Shown piece by piece: positions 56,499 to 64,000 of a stretch of 64,000 bases of DNA. Numbering within the stretch: the stretch's first letter is position 1; the number at the start of each line of letters is the position of its first letter. The notes beneath the pieces were generated by a model. It searched no databases and was not told the DNA's origin. It worked only from the letters and a program-made list of their open reading frames with translations. Position numbers and translations under genes: made by a program. The stretch is taken from positions 1,426,001-1,490,000 of the forward strand of contig JAQFWX010000007.1 of NCBI GenBank assembly GCA_027605045.1, in the 5' to 3' direction. The stretch comes from Phallus indusiatus. Its lineage: Eukaryota > Basidiomycota > Agaricomycetes > Phallales > Phallaceae.

Positions 56499-58499
56499 CT
56501 ATTCCTCCTCTTCCCCCTCTCGTTCTGTACCAAGTGTCACGAGATATTGTAGCTCATCCCGTAAGGAGACTTTTTCTCCCAATGTCCAACGAGACGTAAC
56601 CCATTCATGAACGTAAACTGCGACCTTGAGAAGAAAAAAATTCAATACCAATGGTGCGAGGTAAATTTGAAGCAAAAAGACTGACCTTGGAATATTTCTT
56701 GGTTGAATACTTCTGAACAAAATTCGCGTGTTTCTCTGTTCGAAGACAATAATTTAACATGATATTTGCGACTGGAATGATTTTATTCTCTGAATATCCT
56801 GAATAATGCGCCAAGTTCGGCGTCTTGAAGAACGCGTCAACTCAAAGTTCATTATCATTAACATCAAAACTTACCCAGTCGAAAGTACCAAGGGTAAGTC
56901 GACCCAACCATATTGAGGCTGCTGCAAGTAAACTAGGCTTGATTCCAACCAATTTCTTCTCGACGACGTGAATCTCCAAAAAAAACTTGGCGACGGCGCG
57001 AACGTCGTGATTATAACCGTCAGCCTTGCTCACCCTGCGAAGCCAATTCATTGGCTGAGGAAAGTTACTGATTTTGTATTCAAGCGCCTTGAGAATGTAT
57101 CGTTCCGCTTTCAACAAGTCTTCTTCCTGAATCTCCTCGTTAGAGATATGTGCAAGGTTCGAAACGGATGGTGACATTATATCTTCAAACTTGCTGGCGA
57201 TAAATAGACTGGCCATGCCGACTAGGTGTAGTTTCGAGAGGGATACAACTCGAATTGAAAGAAACCGGTCGATGATATTAGTCATCAAATATAGCGTTTC
57301 CGGGGCTAATTTAAATCGATAATGAATGCCAATAAGATAGTCCATAAGGATACCGCGGTGCTTCCAGCTCAATTCTTTCTGGTGGTACATATAGTCAGGG
57401 TTCGGTAATGTTTCGTCCTATTATTCACAACAACAAAAAAGTGAGTAAAGGTAATAAATATAAAGTATGACAACCAATCACCTCGCATTGAGATAGATAT
57501 TTGAAGATATCCACGACATATTCACTGACCATGTACGGGTCATCAGCGTCTTTGGCATCGAGATCTTCCCAGCCAGTGACCTCGGCTTCGTCGTCTTCCC
57601 CTTCGTCAATAGCTTCGGCCTCGGCGTCTTGTTCGACTATGCCATTGAGCTTCGTAGGAACAGCTTCATCGACTTCGTTTGTAACAAAGTCCTGCTCTTC
57701 GTCGGGCTGATCTTCATCATCGACGGCGGCCTCGATATCTCCTTCAGAAGAAGTGCGACGTTTCTTGAAGACCCGTTCCTCAATCTCGATGTCGACGTCA
57801 ACCTCGGCCTCCGCGTCTTCGTCTTCATGTTCTCCTCCCATTTCGAGTTCGACATCGTCGAACTCAGGTTCTTCGAGCTCTTCTTGGATGGCTTTAGGAA
57901 GAGAAGTCCCTCCGACGCGAGTCTTGGCTTCGACTGTGGTCGTTGTCGTGGTGGTCGAAGAAACATTCCTGCGTGCAACACGGTAAAGTGTTGGGCCGGG
58001 TTCGTCGACAATGGGGGCATTTTCGGTTTTTCGAACATCCTTCTTCTTCTTATCAGGGATAACGGCCGTGATGGACGTGATGGAGTCGTTCCGAGTCTTC
58101 CTAGGAGGCGGCGCCTTGGCCGTAGGCCGGGCAGCTCTTGTCGGGATGACGACCTCGGGTTTAATGCTGGCACTAGGTTTCGCGGGTACCTTAGAAGCAG
58201 CAGCGTTATTATTTCTATTGTTATTGGTAACTTCACCGAGAGCTTCACGTTTCCGCTTGTGCTGCGTGACGGCGTCTGAGGCTGCAGTGGGTTTGGATGG
58301 ACCCGGTGCTGAGGCGGTTGTCGAAGAAAGCGCACCAGCTTTTGTGTTGGCACGAGTTGTAAGGGGTCGACCTCGCAGCGCGTTCTCATCCGAACGTTGC
58401 GAAGCGCGAGTAGTACGTCTAGTCTGTGGAAGAAGCTCGTCAGCCGGATTTCGAAGAACAGAGAATGGAGGGAAGACGTACAGGAATATTGGAGCTCAT
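56499..58499 (-). CDS. B-type (mitotic) cyclin
   Basis: This is a cyclin that activates CDK1 for G2/M. A tiny first exon (MSSNIP, ATG 58497-58499) is followed by an intron and a basic, Ala/Thr-rich N-terminus. A destruction box is visible as RKREALGEVTNN (RxxLxxVxN), then a long acidic stretch (EDEDAEAEVDVDIEIEERVF). The cyclin box starts at about 57400: WKHRGILMDYLIGIHYRFKL, TNIIDRFLSIRVVSLSKLHL and ASLFIASKFEDIMSP. A C-terminal cyclin fold follows (IKPSLLAAASIWLGRLTL, CLRTEKHANFVQKYSTKKYS). It ends EREGEEEE at 56499-56501. D-box position and box sequence separate it from G1 cyclins. Confidence 0.9.
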
Positions 58500-58846
58500 C
58501 GCGCTGGTGGCGACACTATAGTGATGTAGAACGAAAAGGGGTTGTGGGATAGTAAAAGAGAAAGAAATGGCAAATGCACCGACTACTTAAGGGACTCGCG
58601 GTCGCGGTGGACGGTCGTGGAGGGACAAGTTGGGTTTGTTTTGCAATTTTCCCACAGTACAAACTTGTCACATGAAATACTCTCGCGTCTGGTCACGTGC
58701 TTATTCTATAAGATGGGACCGTATTTTGTCCGAATGTCACGCCGTTACGCGTAACATCGCGAAACCATGACAAAGGTTTGGACAAAGGTTCGAACCATGG
58801 ACCAATTTGTTGAAAATTAAAATTGAATAATCTCAGACGCGTTCAT
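58500..58846. promoter_or_regulatory. Cyclin upstream region and DJ-1 gene 3' flank
   Basis: About 350 bp. The cyclin promoter should be next to 58500. TTGAA/TTCGAA-rich sequence lies near 58785-58800. I recognise no cell-cycle motif with confidence. Confidence 0.4.
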
Positions 58847-59704
58847 TTACAAAGATTGAAAAACCATAGGCTGATAAACATCCGCGCTTTTTTCCTTCCC
58901 CTGCGTAATTTCAACCAGGTGAAGCGCAAATGAAAATGCAGTGCCTGGTCCGCGACTACATCGCGTCGGATATAGATGTAACCATGTAAATTGCGGGCGG
59001 TGTTTTATAAATACATTCGGATCTTGAGACTTACCTGGTAACAAGGTTTTTTCTTGGACAACACTATTCTCCGAATAATTATAATCTAGCACCACAGATA
59101 TGAGATTTGTGCTACTTTTGAGCTGGCCAAATCAGCGCCGTCTGTTTTAACTCACCATCCAGTAACGCGTCCTTAACGGACGGATGAGATGTTATTAGAC
59201 CACCATATCCTATCTGCGCACTTTTGGCAGCCAGTGAACCAGCACAAATCATGCCAACCAGTTTTCCTGAATTGTATTGATTCCTAATCATTTGAAGAAC
59301 ATGTTCGTCTTTAGAAATCGTTTCAGCTCCTTTGGCTCCTCCAGGGACAACAATTAGGTCAAATTCCTCCTTGAATTGAGGGTTAGACGCATGTCAGGAT
59401 TATTCTGTATTCATGGTTTCGAAGGTGCATACATTTGATTTTAAGTCGTCGAAATATTTGTCAGCAACAATCTTTACTCCTCTAGAGCATGTTGCAAGTG
59501 GCAACTTTGTGTCGTTTTCCGATGATTTGAGTGACGTTTTTACCAGCGCAGACGTGCAGGCCAGTCCACCCCGCACCAGCACGTCATAGGTTATAGTGCT
59601 ACGCGAATGCATAGTAATTGCAAGATGGGACTCGCAAATTGACTTCCCACTTACAATTCCATTTCTTCTGTTCCGTCTGCTATGAGGATAAGTGCAGTAG
59701 TCAT
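58847..59704 (-). CDS. DJ-1/PfpI family protein (class I glutamine amidotransferase-like)
   Basis: The start MTTALILIADGTEEME is the classic DJ-1 N-terminus, with the nucleophile-elbow Glu present. Exons continue with YDVLVRGGLACTSALV and FDLIVVPGGAKGAE. The reactive cysteine is in GMICAGSLAA. SRGPGTAFSFALHLVE and a Lys/Glu C-terminus follow. DJ-1 proteins act in oxidative-stress protection and as glyoxalase or deglycase-like enzymes. One splice near 58990-59035 is uncertain: the frame stays open if the stretch is retained (KTLLPGKSQ), but a GTAAG donor is present just there. The gene shares a promoter of 121 bp with the prolyl-tRNA synthetase on the other strand. Confidence 0.85.
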
Positions 59705-59825
59705 TATTTACTAGTTCAATCAGTGGAGAGTTACGTCGTCGTCGTCAAGATAAACAGTCGATCAAGCGTGGGAATAGTCGTAGATTAGTCATCATCATCC
59801 TAGTGACACCAGTGACTGACTTTAC
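59705..59825. promoter_or_regulatory. Short divergent promoter (DJ-1 and prolyl-tRNA synthetase)
   Basis: 121 bp between two start codons on opposite strands. It contains a GTCGTC repeat near 59732-59745. No TATA box seen. Confidence 0.45.
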
Positions 59826-62546
59826 ATGCTCAAGAGCGCAACGAGGTTCCTGCGTTGTTCCCAGAGATTCAAATCAGATCTCCGCGTCGAGTCATATCTA
59901 TTCCTTTGCTCTTTCTCCACCATGTCTTCTGCACAGCGGACGAATGCTGCCCTCTCGTCAGTCGCTATCAATCCCCTCTCAATTGTATCCCATTCCGCTA
60001 CCGAGTCACCTGCTAATTGGCGTGCCGCTCTCCAGGCGGAGGCTTCAGTAAATGATTTCCAACTCTTGAAGACACTTGTCTTCAAACCAAAATCTGCCAA
60101 ATCGGCGGCGGCTGTTCCAGTTGTCGTTATTGCTGCCGAACAAACCGAAACGAGCTCCTCTGCGCTTGCAAAGAAATTAAACTACAAGGAAATGCGACTT
60201 GCCTCGGATGATATTTTGAAAGATATCTTTGATCTCGATAAAAACTCTTGTAATATATTCTTCTCTTCTCCGTATATATTACCCTTTTTGACTCCAATTT
60301 GTCTTCTCAGTAACTCCTCTCGCTCTGACTGCAACATCCTTCTCCCGTGTTCAGACAGTCCTTGACCTGTCTTTGAAGGCTTCTTCAGATATTTTCGCCG
60401 TTCATGCATTTTCTTCAGATACCACGGTTTTCCTCACAGGAGCACAGATCGCGACATATCTACGCTCTCTAGAATCCGAAGAGATCAAAATACACGAAAT
60501 TGACTTTACTCAAATAAAAAACGAGCCATCGTCTGCTGCGCTCAAAGCTCCCAGCTCAGGTGCTGCTCCTGCCTCTAAAGAATCAGCAAAGACAGACAAT
60601 ATTCAAATTGGGATTTTGTACAAAAAAGAAGTGGATTTTGCCGGATGGTACACCGACGTACTGCTCTTTTTTTTATTAGCCATTATTGAGTGGTACATCT
60701 GACATATGTCTTTCAGGTGTTGTTGAAATCAGAAATGATGGATTATTATAACGTTAGTGGGTGCTATATTCTCAAACCATGGTCGTACTCCATCTGGGAA
60801 GCAGTACAAGGTACTGAAATGATTGTCGCTATTGTTTTTTTTTTTGGAGTTATTAATTTGAACTATTCTTGTAGAGTGGTTCAATACCAAAATTAAGCGT
60901 TTAGGAGTCGAAAACGCCTATTTCCCTATGTTTGTATCTTCAAAGGTTTTGGAAAAAGAAAAAGATCATATCGAAGGTTTCGCTCCTGAAGTAGCATGGG
61001 TCACTAAAGCGTGAGCTCTTTATCTCGAAATCAAAGCAGTTTGATTGACTGGCCCTTTCAGAGGAAACTCCGATTTAGAAGAGCCTATTGCTATTCGTCC
61101 GACGTCTGAGACAGTCATGTATCCCTGTATGCTGTTTTCTTGTAGAGTCTGAAACCTACAACTTATATATCTTTAGACTATGCGAAATGGATCAAGAGCC
61201 ATCGTGATCTTCCGCTCCGACTGAATCAGTGGAACAGTGTCGTGCGATGGGAGTTCAAAAATCCTCGTCAGTGGATAGATTAACACGGTACAGCCATCCG
61301 AAAATTAACCATCATACTTCAGAGCCATTCCTTCGAACTCGTGAATTCCTCTGGCAAGAGGGGCATACAGCTCACCTGTTCAAAGATTCAGCCGATGAAG
61401 AAGTCCTTCAAATCCTTGATTTTTATCGGCGAGTCTACGAGGAGCTTTTGGCCGTCCCAGTGATTCCTGGTGTCAAATCTGAAAAGGAAAAGTTTGCAGG
61501 AGGTCTTTATACGACGACTGTAGAAGCTTATATCCCGGCTACAGGTCGTGGTATACAAGGCGCCACGTCTCATTGTCTGGGTCAGAACTTCAGCAAAATG
61601 TTTGGTATCGTGGTAGAGGATCCGAATGCCTCCGCGCAGAGCAAGGATGAAAAAGAGAAGGCTGGAGATGCGGCCGATCCAAATGCTGGAAAACTGTTCG
61701 TGTGGCAGAATAGCTGGGGTCTATCAACCCGTGTCATTGGTGTTATGGTTATGGTACACGGTGACAACAAGGGCCTTGTTCTTCCTCCACGAGTGGCAAG
61801 TATTCAGGTCGTCGTCGTGCCATGTGGCATCAACAGTAAAACCGATCATAAAGCCATTTTCAAAGCATGTGATGATCTCGTACATACCCTACAAAACGCA
61901 GGTATCCGTGCCAAGGCAGATCTTAGAGAGGGATATAGCCCAGGATATAAATTCAATGATTGGGAGATGAAGGTGATAATTCTTTCATTCTTGAGCTTTG
62001 TAAATGAATCTCATTGAGCTTAAACAAGGGAGTTCCAATCCGCCTTGAAATTGGTCCAACAGATCTGGCTAAATCTCAAGCATTATCTGCCCGACGAGAC
62101 ACTGGAGCTAAAGCACCAATTCCTTTAGTCAACGTAGCTGATTCTATCAAACAACTTTTGGATGTCATTCAACGTGACATGTTTAATCGGGCGAAAGAAG
62201 TATTTGATTCTCACGTCGTCCCCGTTACCAAATGGGAGGATGTAGTGCCGACACTGGATAATAAGAACATCATCGTTATCCCCTGGTGTGAAGTTGAGGC
62301 ATGCGAGGATGATATCAAGGATCGTAGCGGTCGATCGTGCGTTCTTTATCCTTACTTATGATGGTAATATTGACATTTACATATTGTAGCGCGGAACAAC
62401 AAGATGAACGTGCTCCTTCAGCGGGTGCGAAATCTCTTGCCATCCCATTCGCTCAAGACCGATGGCCCAAAATCGAACAAGGAACGTTATGTCCAGCTTG
62501 CGGAAAGCAAGCTAAAAGGTGGACCATGTTCGGAAGATCTTATTAG
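59826..62546 (+). CDS. Prolyl-tRNA synthetase (class II, eukaryotic type, with YbaK-like N-domain)
   Basis: This enzyme charges tRNA-Pro. The N-terminal part (from 59922) contains a YbaK-like domain ([40 protein letters not shown]) and a Lys/Ala linker. The catalytic domain shows class II motif 1 ([12 protein letters not shown]), motif 2 (VVRWEFKNP joined by an intron to [15 protein letters not shown]) and motif 3 near [16 protein letters not shown]. An anticodon-binding domain follows, then a Cys-containing C-terminus ([18 protein letters not shown]). A first ATG at 59826 in poor context adds a 32-residue Arg/Ser/Phe-rich leader ([20 protein letters not shown]) that looks like a mitochondrial presequence. 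The second ATG at 59922 has a strong CCACC context. The stop is 62544-62546. Confidence 0.92.
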
Positions 62547-62844
62547 AATGTATTTTGTAGAGTCTTTTCGAGAAGATAAGGAGTCAATTACGAAATCAAA
62601 TTATTTTGAAGTGCATAATTGGATAAATCTTATGACAACAACTAGTATTTGGTAAGGTAGAAACAAACGAGTATAACTTTTGATTGCGCTAGTAGAATAA
62701 TTGGAGAAATAAGAAATGAGTCAGATGAAATCTATATAGAAAGAAATAAGAATACGAATGCGGTTATAATCATTAGAAAGATAGATAGAATATAATGAAC
62801 AAAATAGGATAAAAGACGGTTCTGGAAGGTGGAGTCGCACGAGT
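62547..62844. other. Convergent 3' intergenic region
   Basis: About 300 bp, AT-rich 3' flanks of the prolyl-tRNA synthetase and PKS 2, with no coding sequence seen. Confidence 0.5.
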
Positions 62845-64000
62845 CTATTCCATGCTAGAATCTAGCGGCTCCATGTCATCCAACCGTTTTTCCAGATCTT
62901 CCAGCGTCATATCAGCCAAAAGTTGTAATTGAGTGACCTTGAGGCCAGTCGCAGTCCGAATGGCTGCTGATAGACGAACAGCAATTAACGAGTCAAGTCC
63001 ATACGAAGTGAAAGGTACATTGGGAGAAAACTCTTCTGGTAAAACATTCAGCGCTGTTTGAACCAAGCTTTGTAAATCAAATTTATCTTCGCCATCCGCG
63101 TGCTGCGCCGTTTCGACTTTTTCGGTGATGCACAAGTGCTGGAAAGTCGTTAATGACCCCATATCTTGACGGACTAGTTCCCATTTTAAATCAGGAATAT
63201 ATTGCTGGAATGATTCGTGGCGTAGTTTGCAGATTCCATCGGCCAAATAATCAAACAGTTCTGAGAGAAACCGTAAGCATCTTAGAAGCAAAATGACACG
63301 GGGAATTGACAGACCTCTGGTTGTCAGACCCCAATCGAGTAAATGTTGAGAACGGGATTCGTTAGTCCGCTGATCACGTATTAACCAACCACTATCAACA
63401 ATTCCAGGGACGACGAGGGAAAACGCATTGGGGTATTTACTCGTCATGCTTTCAACGGCCGACGACGCACTGGCATAATTTGTCACAAAATTTGTTATAA
63501 GAACATCGAAAGAAATCGCACCTGGTATAATTAGATTGACCGGCACTACCAAATAACGCAGCCACAGATGAGAATGTAACAAAGAAGTCCAACCGGGAGA
63601 TGTCCATGCATCGTTCCAAATTAAGAAAAGCCTTTGTTTTGGCCGCAAAAACTCTATCAAAGTCTTCCTTCGTCTGGTTCAGGAACGCTTTGTCGGAAAG
63701 GACAAGTGACATCAAGAAGCATCCGCCTAAAGGCCTTCGCAAAGATTTCAAAAGCCGACTTGTTGCTTTGTGTTTGCTAGCATCAACAGCTTCAAGATGC
63801 AAAGAAAGGTCTTGGAGTTGCTCTAAGTATTTCAGTGTACGCAGACTGTCAATTTGTCCAGTATGCCGTAATGACTCGCGACCGCGCCGAGAAGTCAGAA
63901 CAATATCCCGCGCCCCGTTCTAGGAAAAATATCCATGTCATTATCATATTTTGTGATTTTTTTTGGGAACGTACCTCATACATCCAAAGTGCCATTTGGA
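62845..64000 (-). CDS. Type I reducing polyketide synthase 2, C-terminal KR-ACP part (partial)
   Basis: The gene enters from the right edge and ends at 62845-62847. At the edge it reads MALWMYE with the [21 protein letters not shown] KR continuation. The KR catalytic region is [15 protein letters not shown] and the ACP has [12 protein letters not shown]. It matches PKS 1 almost residue for residue in places: LRRPLGGCFLMSLVLSDKAF against [20 protein letters not shown], and identical [18 protein letters not shown] after one position. A linker from [20 protein letters not shown] to GLTTRGLSIPR precedes the carrier domain. Upstream KS-AT-DH-MT domains are outside the window. Confidence 0.9.

Noticed and set aside
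57629..58529. Long plus-strand open frames opposite the cyclin N-terminus
   Set aside because: They are antisense shadows of the low-complexity acidic/basic cyclin exon, which is supported by its destruction box and cyclin fold.
58780..58800. GGTTCGAACC palindrome that could be part of a tRNA T-arm
   Set aside because: The flanks do not form a tRNA; it is a simple palindrome in the cyclin/DJ-1 intergenic region.
1..64000. CRISPR arrays, insertion sequences, LTR retrotransposons
   Set aside because: No spaced direct repeats, terminal inverted repeats, transposase, integrase or reverse transcriptase motif was seen; the organism is a fungus, so CRISPR is not expected.

Overview
The window is nuclear DNA of a basidiomycete fungus, most likely an Agaricomycete. 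Genes are cut by many 50-65 bp GT-AG introns, some exons are only a few bases long, and neighbouring genes share short promoters on both strands. The gene content fits as well: maleylacetate reductase, membrane-anchored multicopper oxidase, a fungal seven-pass membrane protein, type I PKS, Ole1-type desaturase fused to cytochrome b5, and a CC-rich secreted protein. Assignments come from reading translations and motifs. No database search was run, and exon joins were inferred by hand.

Layout. 1-252: 3' end of an unrecognised gene. 0.5-4.0 kb: two tandem arrestin-like genes (minus). 4.4-5.4 kb: intronless maleylacetate reductase. 5.4-11.8 kb: a diverged tandem segmental duplication. Each unit starts at the tail of the reductase gene, carries a secreted CC-repeat gene and ends in the first exon of COQ8. 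The second unit encodes a CC-repeat protein with a NucA/NucB-type DNase domain and a hydrophobic C-terminal tail. The first encodes the same protein with the DNase removed but the tail kept in frame. 11.4-13.7 kb: COQ8.

14.1-24.1 kb is a housekeeping block: RPN1, a carbon-nitrogen hydrolase, coatomer beta' and CFD1. 24.8-27.5 kb: a laccase-like multicopper oxidase with an N-terminal membrane anchor. 28.5-29.9 kb: a seven-pass membrane protein with an apparent 1-base frameshift. 29.9-33.3 kb is gene-poor. 33.3-38.1 kb: a RIF1-like gene. 38.5-39.1 kb: a small disordered protein. 41.0-42.5 kb: a secreted, probably GPI-anchored protein.

42.9-50.9 kb: a complete reducing PKS (KS-AT-DH-MT-psiER-KR-ACP). 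The KR-ACP end of a close paralogue enters from the right edge (62.8-64.0 kb, same strand). Between them lie a delta-9 desaturase with an apparent frameshift, a B-type cyclin, a DJ-1 family protein and a prolyl-tRNA synthetase that may be dual-targeted.

The most novel item is the duplicated CC-repeat pair, one with and one without the nuclease. Next are the microexons that carry copper ligands in the oxidase and part of the active-site region in the hydrolase.
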